The notes under the pieces are model-generated. The model was not told the DNA's origin, searched no databases, and worked only from the letters and a program-made list of their open reading frames with translations. This document shows, in pieces, positions 7,837 through 16,948 of a DNA stretch of 64,000 nt. The number at the start of each line of letters is the position of its first letter. Positions within the stretch are counted from its first letter, which is position 1. Made by a program: the position numbers and the translations under genes. The DNA comes from Puniceicoccaceae bacterium (GTDB lineage: Bacteria; Verrucomicrobiota; Verrucomicrobiae; Opitutales; Coraliomargaritaceae). The DNA lies in the NCBI GenBank assembly GCA_902516225.1, contig CABXXS010000001.1, forward strand, positions 36,130-100,129, written 5' to 3'.

Positions 7837-9842
7837 TCGTAGGTAAGCGCTACTGCGCAGTGACAAGAGAATTTAGGAATTGTAACGGATGCTTTGCTGC
7901 CTTCCTGAGTGATTGGAAGATCAATACCTTCCGGGATAAGCGTTGCTGCAAGGATGGTTTCAGGAAGATCAATCCGGAGTTTAATCTCATAGAGCGGGGG
8001 CATATCTTCGATGATCTCACAGTTCCCGCGCTGCATAGGCGGCGCGTAAAGAAGGTGCGCGATGTAGCGTTGTTCTTGAGCTTGATGCATGAATGCAAGG
8101 CGCCCCGCGCTAGGCAGCTGTGCTTCTATCATTGGGCGCTTGTGAACTAACTTCAAAACATTGATAAAGAGGTCGCGGTGCAAGCGGGCTCCGTGCTTAA
8201 GATACATCCAGTCTAATTCTGGCGCTATATAAATGATGTTACCCTTACGAATTATAGCTGGATGCTCGGAAGCTTCCAAGCGATGGGGCGTATTCTGGTG
8301 GGAGCAATACTGCCGTAGCGTACGACTGAAGTAAGGCTCGTGCAAGTGCGCGAGAATTTCGGTCCCGAGATCTGGCTTGAATCTACGAGCTGGCTTGAAA
8401 TTAAGGAATGGACTCTCGATTAGATCTGCCTGCAAATCTGGCCCAGCAAGGAGGTAATCTCGGTCATAATTTGCCTCGCCTATATACTCTGCGCCAATGT
8501 CTAAAAGAAGAGTTTCTCCGCTTTTATTCATTGCTCCAGCGCCCATTACGATCAATTGCCCTCCAGCGTCTGTGAAGCGGACCAGCGAAGCAGCGACTTT
8601 TTCGTCTAGGCAGGCAGAGCCAGGAATAAGAATAACGTCAAAGGCATTCAAATCCTTCGTAAAATTTGCGATGTCGAAGTTAATTTGTTTTTCGAGTAGA
8701 ATTTTGGCTAGGCCCTCGTCGTGGGATTCGCTAAAGGTGCGCCAAAACCCAAGTCTTGATGAGGGTACACCGCCGATTCCGTAGGCTTCGATCTTCTTCG
8801 CGTAGGTATATGCGTGCCCAATATTTTTATATGTAGCTAGGTCCATTTTCCCACTTGGGTGTAATTGGTCTCCAAAGTTACAAGCGGCTCCCCATGCGAT
8901 CATAGAAGCGGCTTCGTAGCGTAGGGCTTCGGGGTGTTTAAAGCCGCCGAACTCGCCCCATGCCGTGTGGAACTTACCACTCATCGCTGCAATGCTGTAG
9001 CCCGCACGAAGAAAATATTTTGATTGTAGGGGTAATTTATCGTAGCCGCCCCAAACTGTTGGTAAATCTTCCAAGTCTTGTACTGTATTATGTTTATACA
9101 TCTTCTGGCGGAAATTAATGCCTCCTTCTATCGCGGTTGTTCCGTTAAAAAAAACACATGCATTTGGGTGGTAGCTTGCGATTAATTCCCGAAGGGCCAA
9201 GCAATGCGCTTTCATTTTACTGGCATAAAATGTTTCTACTGCCGCAGGATCTTCGAGATTAATCCCGGCCTCTTCCATACCATTACGGCAAGCCTCGCAA
9301 AAGCAGTGGCGATGCGCTTGATAAATATCGAACCAAAAACCATCGGGCTCATAGCGTTCGCACAATTCCGCTACTTGCGCTAAAACATGATCGTGATAGC
9401 CTGTATTAGGACAGAGGAATTTCCAATGGAAGTCTGGGAGTGGGTCATCTGGGGCTATGTCTTCGGGTAAGCTTCCGTTAGTTACAAAGTTTCCATCACG
9501 GTCCCTTACGCACCATTCAGGGTGCTCTTGCGCATCGTTTGCCGACCAGCCAAAAGTATAGTAAATCTGAGCCTTGACCCCAATTTCGGAGCAGGCTTCT
9601 AATTGCGCTCCGAGTAAGTCGATGTTTAAGTTCGGATGCATGCGCCCGATCTTTGTTGGGTAGTAGCTCCAGCTGTGGTGGCATTTAGCAAATAGATTGA
9701 TGGAGTCTATTTGCCCCAGTTTTAGGGCTGCTTTAAAATCTTCTTTACTAAATGCATCTGCGATATTCTCGAGATGTTCAGAGGTATGAAAATCTAAGTG
9801 CACTTGGCGCTGGCCTACGAGAGCTACGGGCGAAGGACGCAT
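7833..9842 (-). CDS. GHL6 / GH29-like cytoplasmic glycosidase with GH42-type trimerisation domain
   Basis: This 669-residue protein has no signal peptide. Residues about 10-330 form a TIM barrel of the hypothetical glycosyl hydrolase 6 type: CHHSWSYYPTKIG, YYTFGWSANDAQEHPEW and DGFWFDIYQAHRHCFCEAC. Asp172 in the last motif is the candidate catalytic acid by analogy with GH29-like enzymes. Residues about 350-560 resemble the beta-galactosidase trimerisation domain (FDVILIPGSACLDEKVAASL). It overlaps the xylanase gene by 4 bp and follows the sugar symporter by 63 bp. It may remove side-chain sugars from imported oligosaccharides; fucosidase, galactosidase or arabinosidase activity are all possible. 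Fold and family are likely; the substrate is unknown. Confidence 0.7.
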   Translation of the reverse strand: MRPSPVALVGQRQVHLDFHTSEHLENIADAFSKEDFKAALKLGQIDSINLFAKCHHSWSYYPTKIGRMHPNLNIDLLGAQLEACSEIGVKAQIYYTFGWSANDAQEHPEWCVRDRDGNFVTNGSLPEDIAPDDPLPDFHWKFLCPNTGYHDHVLAQVAELCERYEPDGFWFDIYQAHRHCFCEACRNGMEEAGINLEDPAAVETFYASKMKAHCLALRELIASYHPNACVFFNGTTAIEGGINFRQKMYKHNTVQDLEDLPTVWGGYDKLPLQSKYFLRAGYSIAAMSGKFHTAWGEFGGFKHPEALRYEAASMIAWGAACNFGDQLHPSGKMDLATYKNIGHAYTYAKKIEAYGIGGVPSSRLGFWRTFSESHDEGLAKILLEKQINFDIANFTKDLNAFDVILIPGSACLDEKVAASLVRFTDAGGQLIVMGAGAMNKSGETLLLDIGAEYIGEANYDRDYLLAGPDLQADLIESPFLNFKPARRFKPDLGTEILAHLHEPYFSRTLRQYCSHQNTPHRLEASEHPAIIRKGNIIYIAPELDWMYLKHGARLHRDLFINVLKLVHKRPMIEAQLPSAGRLAFMHQAQEQRYIAHLLYAPPMQRGNCEIIEDMPPLYEIKLRIDLPETILAATLIPEGIDLPITQEGSKASVTIPKFSCHCAVALTYE

Positions 9843-9905
9843 TGTGAGGTAGAGTTAAAAATAGTGAACCTTTAGTCTAAGATTGTAAAATATTTAAGCT
9901 CCGAG

Positions 9906-11318
9906 CTATGACTTAACATCGGTCTGCGAGCGTGCTTTCAAATCTGCCAAGACTTGATCGTACTTTTCTTTGCTCAGAGTGTAGTAGAGCAGTGCAATTA
10001 AACAAGTAAGCGAAAACAGGCCTGGGAATATATTGTAGAGAACCTTTATGCCACTTAATGCGGATTCTGGCAGTTCAGTGTTCGCAACAAATCCTGTTGC
10101 CCATAGAACTAGAGAGGCGACCCCTGCCCCAAAAGCCATCGCAGATTTCTGCATAAAAGTAAAAAATGTCAGGGGAAGACCCTCTGCTCTTATTCCGGTC
10201 TTCCAGTGGCCGTATTCTATGGTGTCAGGAACCATCCCCCATTGACATATAGAACAAAACATCATCGAGGCAGACCCGACCATCGAAAGCGCAATAAATA
10301 GAGTATAAACTTCAGTCGTTGGAATTGGGATAAAGTGCCTACCTATGTTGGCAAAAAACACAATGAGGCTTCCTAAAATAAAAATATTTTTTTTCCCAAA
10401 CTTCGCAGTCAAGATGGGTGTTAATGCTACGCCTATTATATTCGCGGGCAACATCCACTGAAAGAAAACGGACAGCAAAGATTCCGCTCCAACCACGTAC
10501 TTAAAATAGTATCCAGAAACTGCGTTTTGAATTACCCAAATCGCGGTATTCAAAAACATTGATAAAGAGAGGATCATCAATGCATCATTCTTAAAAAGGA
10601 TATTCTTTAAGTCCTTTAGTTCATACTTTTTCACTGGTTCACTTACTCTCTCCTTTGTACTCAGAGCAGTATAAAATAGAATTACCGTGGAGATTATTCC
10701 AAATATTATTGAAGTGTAGAGCCACCCTTGTGCCTCATCTTTAAAGCTAGGGCCCTGCAAAGTGAGTAATTCCTTTCCAATAAATTCCAAAATGATAGGC
10801 TCACCCATCACGAATGGCCTCACGTAGGACCCTACTATTGTGATGACAACTACTACTGCAAAAAACATTCGCATAGTAGAAATTTTTGCACGTTCTTGTT
10901 GATCTTGTGTAACTAGGGTACCCATTGCGCTGTAGGAAGTCCCAACTACTGTGAATATCATCCCATGCATAATATAAGCAAAGTAGCAGTAGACGACTTT
11001 CATGGTATCGCTCAATTCTGGCATACTAAAACATGCGATAAGAATTAAGTTTAGTGGAATTGCGCCCCAGTAAATAAACGGCTTGTAGGTACCGATCTTA
11101 TTTCGTGTTCTATCCGCGATAAGGCCCATCATTGGGTCGTTAATGGCGTCCCATAATCTTGAAACTAGCAGAATGCCTCCAACGTGTAGTACATTAATGC
11201 CGAAAACATCGGTATAAAAGTACATGAGCCAGAAACTCAGCAGTTGGAAATTTAAGTTGATGCCTAGGTCTCCAAGGCTGAAATTGAAGATATCGCGTTT
11301 TTTTAGGGGGGGTAACAT
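9906..11318 (-). CDS. GPH-family sugar:cation symporter (xyloside-type MFS permease)
   Basis: The 470-residue polytopic protein has about 12 membrane segments and the glycoside-pentoside-hexuronide signature NDPMMGLIADRTRNKIGTYK after the second helix. Related permeases include MelB, XynB/XylP-type and glucuronide carriers, which couple glycoside uptake to cations. It lies 32 bp after the GH52 gene and 63 bp before the GHL6-like gene. Because the GH10 enzyme is exported and the GH52 enzyme is not, this carrier is the likely inner-membrane entry point for xylo-oligosaccharides. No SusC/SusD pair occurs in the window, so outer-membrane entry must use another route. Confidence 0.9.
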   Translation of the reverse strand: MLPPLKKRDIFNFSLGDLGINLNFQLLSFWLMYFYTDVFGINVLHVGGILLVSRLWDAINDPMMGLIADRTRNKIGTYKPFIYWGAIPLNLILIACFSMPELSDTMKVVYCYFAYIMHGMIFTVVGTSYSAMGTLVTQDQQERAKISTMRMFFAVVVVITIVGSYVRPFVMGEPIILEFIGKELLTLQGPSFKDEAQGWLYTSIIFGIISTVILFYTALSTKERVSEPVKKYELKDLKNILFKNDALMILSLSMFLNTAIWVIQNAVSGYYFKYVVGAESLLSVFFQWMLPANIIGVALTPILTAKFGKKNIFILGSLIVFFANIGRHFIPIPTTEVYTLFIALSMVGSASMMFCSICQWGMVPDTIEYGHWKTGIRAEGLPLTFFTFMQKSAMAFGAGVASLVLWATGFVANTELPESALSGIKVLYNIFPGLFSLTCLIALLYYTLSKEKYDQVLADLKARSQTDVKS

Positions 11319-11350
11319 AGATAGGATCGGTTAGTATAAGATGAGAAAGA

Positions 11351-13489
11351 CTAAATGGCGCAGCTTGGAGATGCTTTTCCCGCGGATAGAGGGTTAGATT
11401 TCATCGCATCCGAATCCATCCATAAGATATTAGTTACGATGCGGGGATAATAGAGGCTGCCGATTGGTTTTCCGGAGGCAAACTGGTCGGAGCAGGCGTA
11501 GAATTTGGAGCCATCTACTTGCCAGAGAACATGGGCCTCATCGGCACGGGCTTCACCGCCATATTCTATTCCTAGAATCTCACGCACTACATATTGGTTT
11601 AGGCATATTTTACTCATCCAAGAGTTATCAGCGCTACTCGAGAGCTTCCACCCTCCATTTTCGTAGAGACAGACTCCAGACTGTAAGACATACTTGGTAT
11701 GAGCTTTGAGCATCTTTATGTAAGCGCCGAAAGGGCCCCCTTCTGAGGTTGCGTCTTTAAGGCCCATCTTCCATGGGTAGATGAGCGCCTCTACAGCAGG
11801 TATGATTGCACTGCGATTATCTCCCTCAAGAACTGCGGGAATAAAGCCAAGCTTCGAATCAAAGGCGCCCTCGAGAGTCGAGGCGCAGCGCACTGCCGCC
11901 TCATGAGCGATTGTGGCTTGGTCTAGTTCGCCCAATTGTTGGAGCATCATTTCAAGGGCGAGATAAGAAGCCCAACATTTGCCTGCTAAGTAAACGTTCC
12001 GCCTAGCCTGGCCCAAGGAGTGGTCTAAAGAATCGTAGGTCGTAATTTCGCCTCCGCCTTGGGTACGAGAACTCTCAAAGCTCATTAAGCCGTCTCTCTG
12101 GCTCGGATCGGGATCGTCGCGATTGAGTAGACTATTCAGGCACTGGGAGAGTAGCTCTTTTTGTTGTGCTAGGAACTCAGTGTCGCCGATCTCCTTAATG
12201 TAGAGCCCGGCGCATAAGACCCAGTTCGTTAGTTGCTCGCAAGTCATGTAAGAGAAGCACTTGCGATCGATACCGATACATTCGTAGCAAGAGTAGCCTT
12301 CGGGGCTGAAGTGATTACCTATCCCCATGTCGTGAGTAAAGGAAACGCCGCCTTCGAGTAGCGTGCTCGGATCCTTGGGATCAAAAACTTTATCTTCGTA
12401 GCGGTAGCGAGTGACAAACTGCTCGAGGACATTGCGCACCGTCCATGGGTTCTGCCGGAGCTCAAAAAAGATCATATCTACAGTAAGATCTAAAGTATTC
12501 ATCATGAGGTACTCGCCCTCATTAATGACCCAGAGCGCTTGGCCTACTTCGTCTACTAACCACTCACTGGACCCGTAGTAACTGCGCGTTGCGTGTGAGA
12601 GTAGAAATTGCTGCGACGGGCTTAACCCGCTCGCTTCTAGCTCAGCGTCTCTTTCGCTAGTAATAGCCAAATACTCGTCCGACTTTTGCAGCGCGTAGTC
12701 AAAGACTTCGTAGATATTTTCAAAGTGGCGGGTATACCAGTAGGATGCGCTCTGATTAAAAGTTGCTTGCCCTTGGATGTAGTAGCCGAGGGCAACTCGA
12801 ATTGTTTTCGAAGAACTAGGCTCTACTGAAAACGAGATTCCTCCGACTGGGCCAAGAGCGAAATTCGGTGTGCGCAATTCCCGCTCTAAGGCTTGCTCGA
12901 CTCCAAATTCAATAAATTCTTCTACCCCTGGGGTGCCGCAAGCGAAGCCTATTTTTTCGCGACTTACCATGCCTTTGTGGGAGCTTTTTTGTGAGAGCGG
13001 CGTCCAAGGGGTAGAGCCTTCAAGAGCGAAGAATCCCTCCCAGATTTCATCGCTGGTATTGTTTAGGGTCAGCTCTAGAAAAGTCGCTGGTAGGGACGCG
13101 AACTTAAGGGCCTCCTCATCGGCTATTGCTGGGTCAGGAATGGAGAAAAACGGAGTAGAGATTTTGAAGGTAATACCCCTTGCGGTAAATTGATCGCTTG
13201 CCCACCCATAGCTCCGCTCGATCTCATCTTCATTTAAAATGGTCAGACCTTTGTCGGCTGCTTCTTCTGGCTTGCTGTAGCGCTCAGCTTCGTTGGAGAT
13301 CCCTTTATAAAAGGGTAGGGTTACCATCTGCCCGGATGCACTGCGGTAGCCGACAAAAACGGCACTATCGGCAGGCCCGCCTTTTTCGAGCGCCATGCCG
13401 CCCTGTGCGCCGTGCATGCCGACGGTAAAAGAGCTGTGAGCTCCCATTGGAGAATGTTGAGCGTGGAAGGAGTTTGTTGGTAATGTCAT
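11351..13489 (-). CDS. GH52 beta-xylosidase
   Basis: This 712-residue protein matches the whole length of GH52 beta-xylosidases such as Geobacillus XynB2. It opens with the FHAQHSPMGAHSSFT block. INEGEYLMMNTLDLTVD (about 322-338) holds the nucleophile Glu region and TTYDSLDHSLGQAR (about 483-496) holds the general-acid Asp. The start at 13489 was chosen because homology begins there; an in-frame ATG at 13555 adds 22 residues without similarity. No signal peptide follows, so it is cytoplasmic and should release xylose from short imported xylosides. It is the first gene of the minus-strand operon. GH52 is a small family best known from Firmicutes, so its presence here is noteworthy. Confidence 0.93.
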   Translation of the reverse strand: MTLPTNSFHAQHSPMGAHSSFTVGMHGAQGGMALEKGGPADSAVFVGYRSASGQMVTLPFYKGISNEAERYSKPEEAADKGLTILNEDEIERSYGWASDQFTARGITFKISTPFFSIPDPAIADEEALKFASLPATFLELTLNNTSDEIWEGFFALEGSTPWTPLSQKSSHKGMVSREKIGFACGTPGVEEFIEFGVEQALERELRTPNFALGPVGGISFSVEPSSSKTIRVALGYYIQGQATFNQSASYWYTRHFENIYEVFDYALQKSDEYLAITSERDAELEASGLSPSQQFLLSHATRSYYGSSEWLVDEVGQALWVINEGEYLMMNTLDLTVDMIFFELRQNPWTVRNVLEQFVTRYRYEDKVFDPKDPSTLLEGGVSFTHDMGIGNHFSPEGYSCYECIGIDRKCFSYMTCEQLTNWVLCAGLYIKEIGDTEFLAQQKELLSQCLNSLLNRDDPDPSQRDGLMSFESSRTQGGGEITTYDSLDHSLGQARRNVYLAGKCWASYLALEMMLQQLGELDQATIAHEAAVRCASTLEGAFDSKLGFIPAVLEGDNRSAIIPAVEALIYPWKMGLKDATSEGGPFGAYIKMLKAHTKYVLQSGVCLYENGGWKLSSSADNSWMSKICLNQYVVREILGIEYGGEARADEAHVLWQVDGSKFYACSDQFASGKPIGSLYYPRIVTNILWMDSDAMKSNPLSAGKASPSCAI

Positions 13490-13751
13490 AAGAAAAACAG
13501 CGTGCAATCTATCAAAATACTGTTGTGAAGCAAAGCTGGTCAAAATGAAGCACAAAGTGAAGAATATGAAACTTATCGCTTTGTCTTATCCGATTTTATC
13601 CAAAGTAATTTATTTGTTTAGTATAACCGAGATAATTTACCACAAAGTTTCACTTTCTTACATTACTGGCACATTAAAAGTAGTGGCTTAATTCTTAGCA
13701 TTATGATAACTTAGTACTTTGCAGTATAAGTTTAAAAGCGTATAGTTATAT
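13490..13751. promoter_or_regulatory. Divergent promoter region of xylan operon and large sulfatases
   Basis: This 262-bp AT-rich gap separates the GH52 operon (leftward) from the large sulfatase genes (rightward) and holds no convincing gene. ATGAAACT is at 13566-13573 and the near-complement AGTTTCAC at 13647-13654. The octamer CACAAAGT occurs twice, at 13551 and 13641. The ATGAAACT half-site also flanks the XylR-type regulator gene, so these are candidate operators for that regulator. No clear -35/-10 pair is asserted. The promoter role follows from the divergent layout; the operator assignment is tentative. Confidence 0.5.
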
Positions 13752-16700
13752 ATGTACTTTAACCCCAACCCCCATTACATGCTACGATTACCCAGCGCCC
13801 TTTGTATCGTCTACTTTTTCGCCCTAGCATTGGTTGCGCATGCAGCAAAAGGGACAGAGGTGGGAGCTTACTGGGCATTTCAGGCGGAAAATCAGGGCGC
13901 AGGTCCGACAGACTCGACTTTTACAGAAAACGTTAGCGTAAATACTTGGCCGAACGGGAGCCCTTCTTTCAGTTATGCTGGTAGCAGGAAGTGGAATTTC
14001 GGTAATTATGGTGGCAATCAGGCCGCTTTTGACGGGTCTTCGTGGATATCTGGCAGAGCATTCGGCTGGAATGCTAATCCTGGAGCATCCACAGGAAATA
14101 CTTTTCAAATTACGCTAGATACAACGAGTATCGAGGATCTTAACGTGAAATTAAGGTATCGGCTCAATGGGATACGGACTACTTCTGGGCAACTAGTACA
14201 AGGGTTCAGTTCTTTCGAATATAGTCTGAACGGAGGAGCTTTTACCGCAGCACCAGGCGTCTCGCTGAGTTTAGTGAATAACACAAACTATAATAACTTA
14301 TGGCAGGCAGACCTCAGCGCAGTAACGGCGATTGAAAATGCTGGGCTAGTCACCTTACGCTGGACTCTACCTAATATAGCTCAAGGTACCAGTAAGCAGA
14401 TCCGTATGGATGACCTTGAAGTGACAGCTTTGCGCAACCCCATAATATCTACGAGCTCAAGTAGTGAATTACTGGAGCTGCGCACTTTAGTCGACACTTA
14501 CACCCCGAGCACTTTTACTGCTAGCGTGGTAGATTATGGTTTGTCTGGAGCGGACGCTGAAGACTTCGATATTTCAAGTAGCGGGGAATTAATCTTCAAA
14601 AACGCCCCCGTCTATGCTCAAAAATCCAGCTACATAATCGTCGTTGAAATGAGCGACTCAACAGATGCTTCGAAGGTAGAGCATGAAACTGTTTCAGTTA
14701 CGATACTAGAGAGCTCAGCGATTACGACTCGCGATAGGCATCATCCGATTGGCGAGTATAACGTACTATTTATTCCAGTAGATGATTTGCGGCCTTTGCT
14801 TAATGTCTACGGTGAAGATGACCCTCTCAGGCCGATCACAATTAATGGGGATTCAGGCACGCCAAATTTTGATCGTCTCGCTGCGTCTGGAGTGACCTTT
14901 CTTAACGCCCACTGCCAACAGGCAATTTGTACAGCCTCGCGAGTTTCATTTTTAACTGGTTTGCGCCCAGATACGACAAGAAATTGGAATCTTGAAACAA
15001 AATTTAGGGATATTATGCCGAATGTGGTCACGCTTCCTCAGCAATTTAGTGAGAATGGTTACAAGACCTACGGGGTAGGTAAGATTTTCCACGGACAAAC
15101 TGGCAACAATCAAGACGACGACCATACTTCTGGCGCAGACTCATGGAGTGAGGGCTGGCAGAATCCCAGTAACGGCCGTTTTAATTTTTATGAACGAGGA
15201 GATAATCCCAATGTCTGGAACACTTGGAACAAAGCTGCTATGAGTAACTCTAGTTCCGTCTCAGCCACAGACGTTGGTGAGTATAAGAGAGACGGAGTAA
15301 CTAAGATTGAAGATAGCGATTACAAGGATGGTTACGCTGCGGACCTAGCGGTTGAGAAAATCGCGGAATACGCGAATAATGATACGCGTTTCTTTCTGGG
15401 ATTAGGATTCCAAAAACCTCACTTACCCTTTAACGCGCCGAAAGACTACTGGGATCTGTATGATCCAAATGCCATAGATATGAGTTATTATCAGGGGGTT
15501 AGGGATATGCCAGCAGGGACTAATGCCTTTACCTCACCGTACGGAGGAGAGCCTTCTTCTTATGGCGACGGGGAAGACTATTTACCTACAGTCGCAGAGC
15601 CCGACCCGAACGCTTTCTTCGTCGATAACATGCCATCAGTGGATTCAGCGAGGCATTTAATCCATGGCTATATGGCTTGTGTCTCTTTCGTCGATGCCCA
15701 ATTAGGCAAGGTATTAGATGCGCTAGAAGATCCCAATGGGGACGGTTCCGATGCGGACTCTATAGCGAATAATACCATAGTTATTTTATTTGGTGATCAT
15801 GGCTTCCACCTAGGAGATCATGGTGCATTCTGGGCGAAACATAGTAATTATGAAATTTCAACGAGGGTACCTTTTATTATTAGATCCCCTGGGATGAGCT
15901 CTCTTGGCTCTCGCGGTAAAATGACCAGTGCTCCGGTTGAGTTAGTGGATATTTTCCCGACCTTACTCGATCTTTGTAGCTTACCTGTGCCATCTACAAC
16001 AAACAGAATTACAGATCAAAATGACATTGAGTTATATCAAGTTTTAGAAGGAACTTCTTTGGTGCCGCTTCTAGAAGATCCCGAACAGCCATGGAAATCC
16101 GTAGCATTTAGTCAGTATCAACGTTACATTTCTAAGAAACCGACTTATGCTTCCGATGTACCTTTGTCTTCTGCTGGTGGTGGCAAGGGAATGGGGTACA
16201 GCATTCGTACGGACCGTTACAGGTATACCGAGTGGTGGAAGACCAATGGGGACTACGGGAAATTTGGGTCGGGGACATATGATCCAGACGCTAGCCGGGT
16301 GGTCGCTAGCCAAGCTAGCTTTGTCGAGTTATACGATTATCAGAATGATCCAGGGGAGACCGTAAATTTAGCTTATACTCAAGCCGCAGCGCATGCCACG
16401 CTTATTTCGGAATTGCAGGGTTTACTGCACGATTCTGATAGTAGTGATTACGTGGGCGATGGCTGGAAAAAAGATCTTCAGACCTCGCCATACAATGTGC
16501 CCGCTAGCTATCCAGTAACAAAGTCGCAATGGTCAACGCTGCACCTAAGCCCAGGGCGCAGCTTTTCAGAGCTTGCTGATGCCGAAGATCCCGACCAAGA
16601 CGGTATCCCTAATCTAATGGAATATGCGATGGGTACACATCCATTTGAGCCAAACGATTCCCAGGTCTCTATGGCCAATTCAGCGGGGGCAATAGTGCTG

Positions 16701-16886
16701 CAGTATCCGCAAGTTTCTGATCGGGGCGACGTCTCAATTATTCCTGAAACTAGCGTGTCTATAACTAGTAATTCCTGGTCTGCAGTTGTTTCGAGTACGA
16801 CAGATACAGTCGGCCCAAAGAGTATAAAAAAAGCGACACTGCCTACTTTAGATGTGAGTGGATTCCTCAGGCTACGAGCAGAGTAA
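13752..16886 (+). CDS. Very large secreted modular sulfatase (iduronate-2-sulfatase-like)
   Basis: The 1044-residue protein has a signal peptide; translation may start at the ATG at 13779 instead, which gives a shorter N-region. Residues about 35-230 are a beta-rich module, followed to about 320 by a cadherin-like module. The sulfatase domain spans about 335-930: PVDDLRPLLNVYG, ICTASR with formylglycine Cys393, GVGKIFHG and GDHGFHLGDH. The C-terminal part has a calcium-binding-like DPDQDGIPNLMEY segment common in verrucomicrobial secreted proteins. It is about twice the usual sulfatase length because of the N-terminal modules. It heads the divergent transcript and is 62 bp before a second large sulfatase. 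Substrate is unknown but probably the same sulfated glycan. Confidence 0.9.
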   Translation: MYFNPNPHYMLRLPSALCIVYFFALALVAHAAKGTEVGAYWAFQAENQGAGPTDSTFTENVSVNTWPNGSPSFSYAGSRKWNFGNYGGNQAAFDGSSWISGRAFGWNANPGASTGNTFQITLDTTSIEDLNVKLRYRLNGIRTTSGQLVQGFSSFEYSLNGGAFTAAPGVSLSLVNNTNYNNLWQADLSAVTAIENAGLVTLRWTLPNIAQGTSKQIRMDDLEVTALRNPIISTSSSSELLELRTLVDTYTPSTFTASVVDYGLSGADAEDFDISSSGELIFKNAPVYAQKSSYIIVVEMSDSTDASKVEHETVSVTILESSAITTRDRHHPIGEYNVLFIPVDDLRPLLNVYGEDDPLRPITINGDSGTPNFDRLAASGVTFLNAHCQQAICTASRVSFLTGLRPDTTRNWNLETKFRDIMPNVVTLPQQFSENGYKTYGVGKIFHGQTGNNQDDDHTSGADSWSEGWQNPSNGRFNFYERGDNPNVWNTWNKAAMSNSSSVSATDVGEYKRDGVTKIEDSDYKDGYAADLAVEKIAEYANNDTRFFLGLGFQKPHLPFNAPKDYWDLYDPNAIDMSYYQGVRDMPAGTNAFTSPYGGEPSSYGDGEDYLPTVAEPDPNAFFVDNMPSVDSARHLIHGYMACVSFVDAQLGKVLDALEDPNGDGSDADSIANNTIVILFGDHGFHLGDHGAFWAKHSNYEISTRVPFIIRSPGMSSLGSRGKMTSAPVELVDIFPTLLDLCSLPVPSTTNRITDQNDIELYQVLEGTSLVPLLEDPEQPWKSVAFSQYQRYISKKPTYASDVPLSSAGGGKGMGYSIRTDRYRYTEWWKTNGDYGKFGSGTYDPDASRVVASQASFVELYDYQNDPGETVNLAYTQAAAHATLISELQGLLHDSDSSDYVGDGWKKDLQTSPYNVPASYPVTKSQWSTLHLSPGRSFSELADAEDPDQDGIPNLMEYAMGTHPFEPNDSQVSMANSAGAIVLQYPQVSDRGDVSIIPETSVSITSNSWSAVVSSTTDTVGPKSIKKATLPTLDVSGFLRLRAE

Positions 16887-16948
16887 AAAAGCGGTAATTA
16901 TGCAAAAATCATTTAAGCTCACTTTAAGAGCATTTATAGAGCAATAGA

